Below are positions 32,894 through 44,071 of a stretch of 64,000 nucleotides of DNA, piece after piece; positions within the stretch are counted from its first letter, which is position 1, and every line of letters begins with the position of its first letter. The stretch spans positions 24,292,216 to 24,356,215 of the forward strand of contig CM018050.1 in NCBI GenBank assembly GCA_008638375.1, given 5' to 3'. The position numbers and the translations under genes are program-made. Under the pieces are notes generated by a model. That model was not told the origin of the DNA and made no database searches. It was given only the letters and a program-made list of their open reading frames with translations. Origin of the DNA: Nyssa sinensis. Lineage: Eukaryota; Streptophyta; Magnoliopsida; Cornales; Nyssaceae.

Positions 32894-35519
32894 ATGGATA
32901 AGAGTTGGATAGACTTGAGGGGCAAGCATTTGCCCAGGTATGTGAAGGGGATCAAAGATTTTATTGAGTTTGCTCGTGCATCTGCGGATGGAAGAAATAT
33001 GATAAGATGTCCATGTAGGAGGTGCAATAATAGGGATTATATGCACATAGATGAGGCCAAAGAGCACCTACTCCTACACGGATGGACAAGAGGTATACGT
33101 GTTGGGAATTTCATGGGGAACACCGTGACGTACGAGTGATATTTGAGGATGAAGAAGAAGATGACAATGATGACTTTGGTGATAATGTTGGAATTGGTTA
33201 CGAAGGCTTGCCACAAATGCTGGCAGACTTGCAGGGGGCTACAACTGGGGCAAGTAGTCACAGGAGTGACACGGGACAATCGGAAGAGTTTGAATCGTTG
33301 TTGAGGGAAGCAAGGCATCCGTTATATCCGGGTTGTGATAAGTTTTCGAAATTGGACTTTCTCGTGAAACTCCTTCATATTAAGACCATCAACTGATGGA
33401 GTTACAAATCATTTAATATGGTCATTGAATTGATTAAAGCAGCGTTTCCTATTGGGGAGACCCTTCTGAAATCATATTACGAGACGAAAAGAATATTAAG
33501 AGATTTGGGCCTCGGGTATATTCCCTATACATGCTTGCAAAAACGATTGCATGTTATTTTAGAAGGAGACTGAACAATGTATGAAGTATACGGTGTGCCA
33601 CAAACCCAAGTACAAGCTGAATGAAGGAAAGAGCAAGACAATTCCGCACAAGGTGCTGAGATATTTTCCCTTAAAACCGAGGCTACAAAGGTTGTACATG
33701 TCTCAGAATACGGCAGAAGATATGCGGTGGCATGAGGAGAAGCGTGTTGCTGAGGAAAATGTATCTAGGCATCCGGCAGATTCTCAAACTTGGGCTGAGC
33801 TTGATACAAATCACGAATGGTTTGCAAATGAGCCGCATAACGTACGACTTAGGGGGGCTAGCGACGGTTTCAATCCGTTCGGTGACATGAGTAATGCCTA
33901 CAGCATGTGGCCGGTGTTGCTTGTGCCGTATAACTTGCCACCGTGTAAATGTATGAAAGAATCATTTATCTTTATGTCGTTGCTTATTCTAAGGCCGAAG
34001 TCTCCTGGTAATGAAATTGATATGTACTTGCATCCTTTAATGGATGCGTTAAAGGAATTGTGGGAGGTGGGAGTGGAGGCATACAACGTCTCTAAGAATG
34101 AGACATTTCAATTGCATGCAGCGTTACTGTGGACCATTAATGACTTTTCAGCATACGGGAACTTGTCTGGGTGGAGCACTAAGGGGTATATGGCATGTCT
34201 GGTTTGCAATAAGGATGCATGTTCCCTACATTTATCCAATGGAAAGAAGATATGCTACATGTGCCATTGTCGTTTTCTACCGCCATCACATGGCTGGCGA
34301 AATCGGCAGAAGCATCTGTTTGATGGAAAAATTGAGCGCAGATTGTCACATCCATTGTTGTCTAGCAAAGACGGGTTGGCGCAATTGGCACTCATCCAAC
34401 CAATGAGGTTTGGAAAGATACCGAGTACTAAGAAGAGGAAGCATACTAACGTGGACTTAAATTAGACGAAGAAGCGCATATTTTTTGATTTGCCGTACTG
34501 GGAAACCCTTAAGTTGAGGCACAATTTGGATGTTATGTACATCGAGAAGAACATTTGTGATAATGTGTTGGAAACTTTAATAAACATTGAAGGGAAGACG
34601 AAGGATACTGTTAAAGCCCGGTTGGACTTGGAGGAGCTGGGAATACAAAAAGAGCTGCACCTAATACGTAGCGGTGATAAATATATCATGCCTCTTGCAC
34701 AGTATACGTTATCATCCGTATAGCGAATGAGGATTTGCGAGTGGTTTAAATCGGTGAAGTTCTCAGATGGATACAGATCGAATATATCTCGGTGTGTAAA
34801 TGTTATAGATGAGAAAATATCCGGATTGAAGAGCCATGACTGCCATGTCCTTTTACAACGACTTCTTTCGGTTGCATTACGTGGATATCTCACCGATAAC
34901 ATATCAATTACATTGACTGAGTTGGGCTGCTTCTTTAGAGAATTATGTGCAAAGACGTTGAATTTGAAAGTACTTGAAAAGCTCAAAAGGGATGTTGTTT
35001 TGATCCTCTGCAAGTTGGAAAAGATTTTCCCTCCAGCTTTCTTTGATGTAATGGTCCACTTAGCTATGCATTTGCCTCATGAGGCAAAAATTGGCGGACC
35101 TGTCCAATACCGTTGGATGTATCCAATAAAAAGGTACATTCATATTTTATGAATTGTGTTATCTATCCATCCTAACTATTTTAATGTATAACTGATTAAT
35201 TATCAAAACAGATATTTGCAGACATTGAAGCAATATGTGCGTAACAAAACACGATCGGAAGAGTCAATTGCTAAGGCTTACGTTGATGCTAAATGTCTCA
35301 CCTTCTGCTGTATGCATCTTGAAGATATTGAGACAAGGTTTAATCGTCAAGAGCGAAATTCTGATAAATGTCCAGGGCAGCAACGAACTGGCCTTGCGGT
35401 GTTTAATTAGAATGTGCGATCAATAGGTGCCCGTAAATATGAATGGTATCATCCTCAAGACTTGGAAAAAGCACACTATACCGTACTCAACAACTGCGAT
35501 GAGACATTGCCATATTTTA
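32894..35519 (+). pseudogene. CACTA transposase (TNPD-type), left-arm copy
   Basis: ATG at 32894 opens MDKSWIDLRGKHLPRYVKGI, the Transpos_assoc domain, with CPCRRCNN as its Cys motif. Frameshifts near 33080 (one G fewer than the right arm) and 33510 (one C more), and stops at 33394, 34463, 34721 and 35408, break it. Transposase_21 text includes YFPLKPRLQRLYMS, MRWHEEKRV, SDGFNPFGDMSNAYSMWPV, LLVPYNLPPCKCMK and the HGWRNRQKHLF block. DUF4218 text includes HDCHVLLQRLLSVALRGYL and FPPAFFDVMVHLAMHLPHEA. An intron with AGGTACAT donor and AACAG acceptor splits PIKR and YLQTLKQYV (about 35131-35211). Each of the stops listed is sense in the right arm. Confidence 0.9.
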
Positions 35520-35777
35520 AGTAAGTTTATCGAAATCATTGCAATACTACGTTAGTACACAAATGTAAGTTACATATAACATATCTCATCTTATGCAGTG
35601 AGCATACGATCGAGCTTCAGAGATAACATGTATCAAGTTCTGATCTAGAGCAAAGACATCAAAATTTGTTTCCAAAGTGGTTCGGAGAACGTGTAAGAAT
35701 AAGTTTCAATTAATTGTAATTGTATTAGTTAATACATTTGTATTCAATTAATTTTGTACTTGTATTGAATTAATAAA

Positions 35778-36358
35778 TGAAGCTATTACGCCACCAACAA
35801 TCTCTTGAGGCGTACGATCAATTATATTCCTTGGCATGCAGTCCTGATCAAAGGATATCCCACTACACCGGTTTAATTGTTGATGGTGTTCGATTTCACA
35901 CGAGGGAAAGTGAGGTTAGTTGGTGAACACAGAATAGCGGGGTCCTTGTTCAGGGAGATGGTGACGCAGGACAAACTGTAGAGTACTATGGTGTTTTACA
36001 AGACATCATACAGTTACATTATTTCTACGGTCATTCTGTGTATATTTTTAAATGTGATTGGTGGGATGTAAGTAATAAGAAGACTGGAATGCAGATCGAT
36101 AAGAACTTCATAAGTGTTAATACGTCACGTACGGCATTTAAAGATGATCCGTATGTTTTGGCATCTCAAGCAAAACAAGTTTCCTATTTGAAGGACACAA
36201 AAATCAGAGTTGATTGGCATGTTGTCCAAAAAATAAAATTTGGAAATATTTATGATGTACTAGAAGTTGGCGAGGGAGATGAAGACTTGGAGAGGATTGA
36301 GGAGGCACTACAAGAAGAGTCTCAATCTGCCCACGATGGTATTGTCCGGCATGATTAG
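35778..36358 (+). pseudogene. CACTA DUF4216 exon, left arm
   Basis: Reads MKLLRHQQSLEAYDQLYSLA, then (with a TGA in the VSW* stretch near 35925) YGVLQDIIQLHYFYGHSVYI, FKCDWWDVSNKK, YVLASQAKQVSYLKD and WHVVQKIKFGNIYDVLEVGE, ending at TAG 36356-36358 where the right arm has CAG. DUF4216 (PF13952) is a standard C-terminal module of En/Spm TNPD-type proteins; its function is not settled. The right-arm counterpart (38894-38397) is open throughout. Confidence 0.88.
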
Positions 36359-36505
36359 GAAGATGTTACTTCGTATCGGTTGAATAGAACTGATGTAGAG
36401 CCAGATCATGTCGAAGCTTCCAACGTCACCAATACCACACAATTAGATCCGAGGGATGCAAATAATGATTATGTAAATATGGTACTAACTGTTGCGATTT
36501 AATTT

Positions 36506-37800
36506 TTTCTAAAGCTTCGGCCATTACCTCTAGACGAGGGCGCGGTAGGTCGAAGAACCGGAGTTTGCAGGCTAAGATGGAGGCAGCAGGGGGGGCACGA
36601 CTTTGGATTTAGTTACCTTTGGGCTTACTGAAGCCCGTTGGTGGGTGGGCACAACAGTTCACCACTGAGGTCGGCATTATTTGCCGACTACGCGCCCCAC
36701 TCCATATTAGTGACTGGAGTCTCGTCACTGACGAGGAGCGACGGGGTATTCATGCACATATCCTGGTATGTCTTTTATTATTGTATTCAACTAAATTTTA
36801 ACATATCTAATGCTGTAATATTTTGACAATAACATGCTTTACAGGAGAAGTTTGACATCGATCTCCACCTGCCTCATGTCGCGAAGGCAGTGGATCATTA
36901 CTTGGGAACCCGTTTCAAGGACTATCGACACAGGCTCCACATGCACTACGAGGCGGAGGTGGCAACTGGTAGAGAGCCTCGCAACAGACCCTACAGGGGG
37001 GTGACGGTGGAGGATTGGATGTTACTATGCGACCAGTTCGCTAGTAATACATTCCAGGTAAAAATTGTCAAAATTACGTTTGTTGTATGATAAATCATTG
37101 TCATTTATACTAACCTTTTTTGTTTTGGCCAAGTGTAGGAACTTAATAAGAAAAATAGCGAGAGCAAAAGCAAGCAAAAGGTGACTCACTGTGGTGGATC
37201 ACGTTCTTTTGTTAGGTATAGGCATGAGATGGTAAGTTAATAAATGTATCAATTTCTTATTGTATAATGTATTCATGAAATCAATCTTCAGAAGCTACTA
37301 TTTATTTGTTGTAGCGAGACTAAGAGACCGGTGCACCACCCAGCCCCATTGAGTTGTGCCACAGGACGCACTACAATCCCGAGAAGGGTTGGACTGGGCT
37401 TGAAGCTCAGCGGCTTTATGTAAGTTAGAAAAGATTTATATACCACTATTACTAATTTAATATTAATCTAAAATGTTTAAAAGTAGTAACATATATTTAT
37501 GTTTTTATAGGAGGAGATAGTCGAGCTGCGTGTTCAACCGACCCCTGAGGGTGAGCATCCGCCGACTAGATACGGGAGACTGTTTTGGGCAAGAGACGCG
37601 GATATGTGCGTGGCTTAGGGAGTGGGATGGAACCGACGACATCGTCTTCTACCGTCGAGAGCGATGCTAGGTTTCACACAGCCACCCAGAGAGTTGAGGC
37701 AGCTGAGAGACTGAATGCAGAGATGAAGGCTGAGATGATAGAGCTCAAGGAGCGCCAGACCCAGCTAGAGGCTCTTGTGCAGACGATCCTCAGCCAATAG
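36506..37800 (+). pseudogene. Transposase_24 (TNPA-like) region, left arm only
   Basis: Several short exons give EEKFDIDLHLPHVAKAVDHY, LGTRFKDYRHRLHMHYEAEV, GVTVEDWMLLCDQFAS, THCGGSRSFVRYRHEM, CHRTHYNPEKGWTGLEAQRL and a coiled-coil-like tail (RVEAAERLNAEMKAEMIELK, then ALVQTILSQ). This matches plant Transposase_24 (PF03004), the DNA-binding accessory component of Ptta/En/Spm transposons. Introns with GTATG/GTAAA donors separate the pieces (for example after HAHIL and after SNTFQ). Reading-frame changes occur near 36600 and 37610. Nearly all of it is deleted from the right arm. Confidence 0.82.
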
Positions 37801-37952
37801 GGAGGCTCTGTTCAGCCTTGGTAAGTTTTTAAAATTATTTACTTTTGTACATTTATTATTTATAGAAAATTTTACGTTAAAAAAAAAGGATTTCGGCCTA
37901 ACGGCCTACAAACTGCATGACACTTCACATATGAAAATAGCCTTGCACGAAC

Positions 37953-38016
37953 CGCCTACAAATTGCAGGACACCCCTATTTGGAGCTGAAACTTGCATTC
38001 CTATGAAATTAAATAA
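37953..38016. other. 64-bp spacer at the palindrome centre
   Basis: Unpaired sequence between the two arms. It contains TTTGGAGCTGAAACTTGCAT, a piece of the 160-bp repeat unit found at 31230-32455. Confidence 0.85.
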
Positions 38017-38396
38017 GTTCGTGCAAGTCTATTTTCATATGTGAAGTGTCATGTGGTTTGTAGGCCGTTAGGCCGAAATCCTTTTTTTTTAACGTAAAAT
38101 TTTCTATAAATAATAAATGTACCAAAGTAAATAATTTTAAAAACTTACCAAGGCTGAACAAAGCCTCCCTACTGGCTGAGGATCGTCTGCACAAGAGCCT
38201 CTAGCATAGTAACATCCCTCGGATCTAATTGTGTGGTATTGGTGACGTCGGAAGCTACGACATGATCTAGTTCTACATCAGTTCTATTCAACCGATACGA
38301 AGTAACATCTTCCTGATCATGCCGGACAACACCATCGTGGACAGATTGAGACTCTTCTTGTAGTGCCTCCTCAATCCTCTCCAAGTCTTCATCCCC

Positions 38397-38894
38397 CTAG
38401 CCAACTTCTAGTACATCATAAAGATTTCCAAATTTTATTTTTTGGACAACATGCCAATCAACTCTGATTTTTGTGTCCTTCAAATAGAAAACTTGTTTTG
38501 CTTGAGATGCCAAAACATACGGATCATCTTTAAATGCCGTACGTGACGTATTAACACTTATGAAGTTCTTATCGACCTGCATTCCAATCTTCTTATTACT
38601 TACATCCCACCAATCACATTTAAAAATATACACAGAATGACCGTAGAAATAATGTAACTGTATGATATCTTGTAAAACACCATAGTACCCTACAATTTGT
38701 CCTGCGTCACCATCTCCCTGAACAAAGACCCCGCTATTCTGTGTTCGCCGACTGACCTCACGTTCCCTCGTGTGAAATCGAACACCATCAACAATTAAAC
38801 AGGTGTAGCGGGATATCCTTTGATCAGGACCGCATGCCAAGGAATATAATTGATCGTACGCCTCAAGAGATTGTTGGCGGCGTAATAACTTCAT
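38397..38894 (-). pseudogene. CACTA DUF4216 exon, right arm (open frame)
   Basis: A 165-codon open frame: MKLLRRQQSLEAYDQLYSLA, YTCLIVDGVRFHTREREV, YGVLQDIIQLHYFYGHSVYI, FKCDWWDVSNKKIGMQVDKN, DDPYVLASQAKQVFYL and FGNLYDVLEVG. A TAG follows; after it, ERIEEALQEESQSVHDG continues to the deletion junction and the ALVQTILSQ end (38384-38169). It is the intact counterpart of the left-arm exon. Confidence 0.85.
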
Positions 38895-39146
38895 CTATTA
38901 ATTCAATACAAGTACAAAATTAATTAAATACAAATGCATTAACTAATACAATTACAATTAATTGAAACCTATTCTTACAGGTTCTCCGAACCACTTTGGA
39001 AACAAATTTTGTTGTCTTTGCTCTAGATCAAAACTTGATACATGTTATCTCTGAAGCTCGATTGTATGCTCACTGCATAAGATGAGATATGTTATATGTA
39101 ACTTACATTTGTGTACTAACGTAGTATTGCAATGATTTCGATAAAC

Positions 39147-41784
39147 TTACTTAAAATATGGCAATGTCTCATCACAGTTGTTGAGCACCGTATAGTGTGC
39201 TTTTTCCAAGTCTTGAGGATGACACCATTCATATTTACGGGCACCTATTGACCGCACATTCTGATTAAACACCGCAAGGCCAGTTCGTTGCTGCCCTGGA
39301 CATTTATCAGAATTTCGCTCTTGACGATTAAACCTTGTCTCAATATCTTCAAGATGCATAGAGTAGAAGGTGAAACATTCAGCATCAACGTAAGCCTTAG
39401 CAATTGACTCTTCAAGTCGTGCTTTGTTACGCACGTATTGCTTCAATGTTTGTAAATATCTGTTTTGATAATTAATCAGTTATACATTAAAATAGTTAGG
39501 ATGGATAGATAACACAATTCATAAAATATGAATGTACCTTTTTATTTGATACATCCAACGGTATTGGACAGGTCCGCCAATTTTTGCCTCATGAGGCAAA
39601 TGCACAGCTAAGTGGACCATTACATCAAAGAAAGCTGGAGGGAAAATCTTTTCCAACTTGCAAAGGATCAAAACAACATCCCTTTCGAGCTTTTCAAGTA
39701 CTTTCAAATTCAACGTCTTTGCACATAATTCTCTAAAGAAGCAGCCCAACTCAGTCAATGTAATTGATATGTCATCGGTGAGATATCCACGTAGTGCAAC
39801 CGAAAGAAGTCGTTGTAAAAGGACATGGCAGTCATGGCTCTTCAATCCGGATATTTTCTCATCTATAACATTTACACACTGAGATATATTCGATGTCTAT
39901 CCATCTGGGAACTTCATCGATTTAAACCACTCGCAAATCCTCATTCGCTGTGCAGATGATAACGTATACTGTGCAGGAGGCACGATATATTTATCACCGC
40001 TACGTATTAGGTGCAGCTCTTTTTGTATTCCCAGCTCCTCCAAGTCCAACCGGGCTTTAACAGTATCATTCGTCTTCCCTTCAATTTTTATTAAAGTTTC
40101 CAACACATTATCACAAATGTTCTTCTCGATGTACATAACATCCAAATTGTGCCTCAACTTAAGGGTCTCCCAGTACGGCAAATCAAAAAATATGCTCTTC
40201 TTCGTCCAATTTAAGTCCACGTTAGTATGCTTCCTCTTCTTAGTACCCGGTATCTTTCCAAACCTCACTAGTTGGATGAGTGCCAATTGCGCCAACACGT
40301 CTTTGCTAGACAACAATGGATATGACAATTTGCGCTCAATTTTTCCATCAAACAGATGCTTCTGCCGATTTCGCCAGCCATGTGATGGCGGTAAAAAACG
40401 ACAATGGCACATGTAGCATATCTTCTTTCCATTGGATAAATGTAGGGAACATGCATCCTTATTGCAAACCGGACATGCCATATACCCCTTAGTGCTCTAC
40501 CCAGACAAGTTCCCGTATGCTGAAAAGTCATTAATGGTCCACAGTAACGCTGCATGCAATTGAAATGTCTCATTCTTAGAGACGTCGTATGCCTCCACTC
40601 CCACCTCCCACAATTCCTTTAACTCATCCATTAAAGGATGCAAGTACATATCAATTTCATTACCAGGAGACTTCGGCCCTAGAATAAGCAACGAAATGAG
40701 ATAAATGGTTCTTTCATACATTTACACAGTGGCAAATTATACGACATAAGCAACACCGGCCACATGCTGTAGGCATTACTCATGTCACCGAACGGATTGA
40801 AATCGTCGCTAGCCCCCCCCCAAGTCGTACGTTACGCGGCTCATTTGCAAACCATTCGTGATTTGTATCAAGCTCAACCCAAGTTTGAGAATCTGCCGGA
40901 TGCCTAGATACATTTTCCTCAGCAACACGCTTCTCCTCATGCCACCGCATATCTTCTGCCGTCTTCTGAGAAATGTACAACCTTTGTAGCCTCGGTTTTA
41001 AGGGAAAATATCTCATCACCTTGTGCGGAATTGTCTTGCTCTTTCCTTCATTCAGCTTGTACCTAGGTTTGTGGCACACCGTACACTCCATACATTGTTC
41101 AGTCTCCTTCCAAAATAACATGCAATCGTTTTTGCAAGCATGTATAGGAATATACCCGAGGCCCAAATCTCTTAATATTTTTTTCGCCTCGTAATATGAT
41201 TTCAGAAGGGTCTCCCTAATAAGAAACGCTGCTTTAATCAATTCAATGACCATATTAAATGATTTGTTACTCCATCGGTTGATAGTCTTAATATGAAGGA
41301 GTTTCACGAGAAAGTCCAGTTTCGAAAACTTATCACAACCCGGATATAACGGATGCCTTGCTTCCCTCAACAACGACTCAAATGCTTCCGATTGTCCTGT
41401 GTCACTCCTGTGACTACTCGCCCCAGTTGTAGCCCCCTGCAAGTCTGCCAATATTTGTGGCAAGCCTTCATAACCAACCCCAACATTATCACCAAAGTCA
41501 TCATCGTCATCTTCTTCTTCATTCTCAAATATCACTCGTACGTCATGGTGTTCCCCGTGAAATTCCCAACACGTATACCTCTTGTCCATCCCGTGTAGGA
41601 GTAGGTACTCTTTGGCCTTATCTATGTGCATATAATCCCTATTATTGCACCTCCTACATGGACATCTTATCCTATTTCTCCCATCCATAGATGCACGAGC
41701 AAACTCAATAAAATCTTTGATCCCCTTCACATACCCGGGCAAATGCCTGCCCCTCAAGTCCATCCAACTCTTATCCATTTTCAT
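39147..41784 (-). pseudogene. CACTA transposase (TNPD-type), right-arm copy
   Basis: ATG at 41784 (MKMDKSWMDLRGRHLPGYV) opens a 334-codon frame covering Transpos_assoc and the start of Transposase_21, without the early stops of the left arm. It breaks in a G run near 40815 (frameshift to GGLATISIR), again near 40700 (one base shorter than the left arm), and has TAG stops at about 40499 (Trp in the left arm) and 39900 (Tyr in the left arm). Further open blocks are 40481-39897 (MACPVCNKDACSLHLSNGKK, HGWRNRQKHLF, FFDLPYWETLKLRHNLDVMY), 39845-39519 (DUF4218) and 39446-39147 after the conserved intron. Several stops of the left arm are sense here, but this copy is also dead. Confidence 0.9.
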
Positions 41785-42213
41785 CTACCTAGTACAAGTA
41801 AAAAACGATACTCATTATAAATATGAAACATGAATCCTATCACCTCCAACTTCTTTCTAAAGGGTAAGGTGGTTATATCCCATTCGTGAATGCACAATCT
41901 ACATGATAATTAGCAGCAAATCAAATGCTCGATTCCACTCGGACAAAATTTCGGCAGCATCTCCCCACGGTTCTCCAAGTATACGAGATAGACGTTAGCA
42001 CGCCTAAATATATACCCAGAGAACAATAGGAGACCGTGCTGAAATTTTGTCATAGTGGAATATTGAAGCATGCGCTATTGATTGCAATGCAGATTTATGC
42101 ATTCCCGAACTGTCCTCTCTGGACAATTCAAGAATCGATTTTCATACACACGAGCCCAATCGCGGTTAAATTTCACGACAAGATTCACATGTGATGAAAA
42201 TAACTCCCGAACG

Positions 42214-43500
42214 AGACTAGGCTTACATGAATGCAATCCCTAAATTACAAAACAAATGCAATCTTCTTTTTTTTCATGAACTAATCCCTTAAAAAAAAAA
42301 AAATTCAAATCAAACGTGTAACACGCTAGATAGTTGGTCGGCCACCTAGTATGTTTCTGGGTCTTTGGATGCCCATTATCATTATTCTTCATAACAAACA
42401 AATTGATTCTTCATAACAAAAAAATATTCTTCATAACACATTGTTTGTTCAATAGATCATTCGTATCGACTTTAAACTCTAATAAAAAAATAAAAAATCA
42501 ACACCTCACATTCACTAAACAAATTTGTAACTATAATTATCTAGGAAATTTCATTGTCTTCAAAGTAGGGTTCCATCCAAGCTATATATATAATATATAA
42601 TTGTATGAATAATGATAAAAATAACATATTTTTTTTCATTATTTCTCATTCTTAAATATAAGATAACCTGACTATGTACAAATATTACAATAGATTCATC
42701 ACTTTATGTTTGTCAATATACATTTTGGCTTTAGGTGTGTTGAGATTTTTGTCAATTTTTTAAAGGTGGTTGAATGATTTTTATATTTGTAATCGTGGTT
42801 CTTTTTGAGATGATACTTACTTTAAAAAAATATGATCTTTATTTTTTATCATCAAATTTAAAAGTCTTGTAAAAAAAATTTAAAGATGGTTTTCAAATCA
42901 CTAATCATACATTATTCATCCATTATTCATCTACTAGTTATTTTTATAATACTCTAAATTAATAATTAATTATTTTATATTATTTAAATAAATATTTAAA
43001 ATTTTAAATTAATTTATCAATACTTTTTCCCATTTTAATTATTAATTATTATTTTGAAATTAATTTTAATATGGTAGAAAAAATTATCAACCTATCATCG
43101 CCTTTAAAAATTTCAATAACAATTAAATTTTTAGTATTTCATTGAAAATAAAAATAAAATAAAATATTTTAAATTAAATTTTCAGTAAGTTTCAAATAAT
43201 CCTCGAGATCATTTTTACTCCATCTATTCTTAATTTATTTTTACTTTTTTAATGTATTGTATTAGTTTTTAATGAAATTTTATTTATTTTCTAATGTATT
43301 TTAATTTACAATTTCTTGATTATCTCATGGAGTTTTAACCCAAAAAAAGTGATAAATTAAATTTTTCTGACAATGATTCTTCCCTTAACCTTTTTACAAA
43401 CAACAACATTACACAATTCATCTAACATCCAAATGTGTAACAACAACATCACACAATTTCATCCAACATCAAAAATCTGAAAAAATAGTTCAAATACATC
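42214..43500. other. AT-rich internal CACTA region, likely leader intron
   Basis: Strongly AT-rich, no coding text. It lies between the putative right-end promoter/first exon and the right-arm transposase start, as long leader introns do in some CACTA elements. Its counterpart is absent from the left arm. Confidence 0.5.
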
Positions 43501-43519
43501 CAAAATTTATAACAAATCA

Positions 43520-43653
43520 GTTACCGTCTTGCAGGAAAAATTCTCATCGCCGTCGCCGAATATCCTCTCCCCCGCCGTCCGTCGCCGTCGCCGTCAAAAC
43601 CCCCAAAATGCCGTCCGTCGCCGTCGGAACCTAGCGTGGGGAGTGAAAGTGAA

Positions 43654-43694
<41 letters not shown>

Positions 43695-43752
43695 CCGCTC
43701 CAAACAAGAGAAGAAGAAGAGAAAAGAGGTCGCGGTTCTGGTATATATGGGG
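43520..43752 (-). promoter_or_regulatory. Putative CACTA promoter and first exon
   Basis: On the minus strand a TATA-like CCATATATACC (about 43740-43750) is followed by a CT-rich leader including a GA/CT microsatellite (43660-43690) and a GC-rich CGACGGCGACGG stretch that ends near TGCAAGACGGTAAC, a plausible splice donor (about 43522). This would drive the right-arm transposase. Confidence 0.4.
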
Positions 43753-43754
43753 GA

Positions 43755-44068
43755 CTTTTTGGCGACGCCTAGTGAGCGTCGCTAAAAAGCACATGCGCGT
43801 CACAAATAGGTCCCAACACGATGTCGTTGCAATTACACAACTATTCACGACGCCCACTGCTCGTCGCTAACTTTGGGTGACACACGTGTGCGTCGCTAAT
43901 ACTTGGTTGTCCGTCGCTAATGGATTGGCGCCTTTTTTTTCGCGCGGGAATGACTTTTTCCGTTGCTTTTAGCGACGCCGATGGTGTACGTCGCTAATAG
44001 TGGCTTTTGGCGACGTAAAACGTGTGTCGCAAATAACGGGCGTCGAAAAAAATAATTTTTTTGTAGTG
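43755..44068. repeat. Right CACTA end: TIR plus subterminal repeats
   Basis: About eight GCGTCGCTAA / TTAGCGACG-type motifs lead to the terminal TTTTTTTGTAGTG. It is the inverted counterpart of 30297-30795. TSD TAA follows at 44069-44071. Confidence 0.9.
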
Positions 44069-44071
44069 TAA

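Larger units (their letters stand above)
32456..37952 (+). repeat. Left arm of the giant inverted repeat
   Basis: About 5.5 kb, reverse-complementary to 38017-42213. An 80-bp sample shows 5 differences, so identity is roughly 94%. It includes about 1.3 kb (36459-37763) missing from the right arm. Inner end: ...CTTGCACGAAC at 37952, pairing with GTTCGTGCAAG at 38017. Confidence 0.93.
38017..42213 (-). repeat. Right arm of the giant inverted repeat
   Basis: About 4.2 kb, reverse complement of the left arm from GTTCGTGCAAG (38017) out to CCCGAACG (42206-42213). Relative to the left arm it lacks two blocks matching 36459-37016 and 37031-37763, joined at GGATG and GC microhomologies. The 10-bp island GTTACTATGC between them survives near 38203-38212. 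Confidence 0.93.
30297..44068 (-). mobile_element. CACTA (En/Spm) transposon with inverted-duplicated transposase
   Basis: 13.8-kb element. Terminal repeats CACTACAGGAAAA (30297) and TTTTTTTGTAGTG (ends 44068) are flanked by 3-bp duplication TAA (30294-30296 and 44069-44071). Subterminal arrays of a TTAGCGACGC / GCGTCGCTAA motif fill both ends. Inside are two head-to-head copies of an En/Spm transposase region (plus at 32894-37800, minus at 41784-38161) around a 64-bp spacer. Family domains present are Transpos_assoc, Transposase_21, DUF4218, DUF4216 and, in the left arm only, Transposase_24. The right-end promoter-like region points into the right-arm copy, so the ancestral element probably read right to left. 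Confidence 0.95.

Noticed and set aside
43529..43870. 113-codon Arg/Glu-rich plus frame
   Set aside because: Runs through a GA microsatellite and subterminal repeats; no homology seen.
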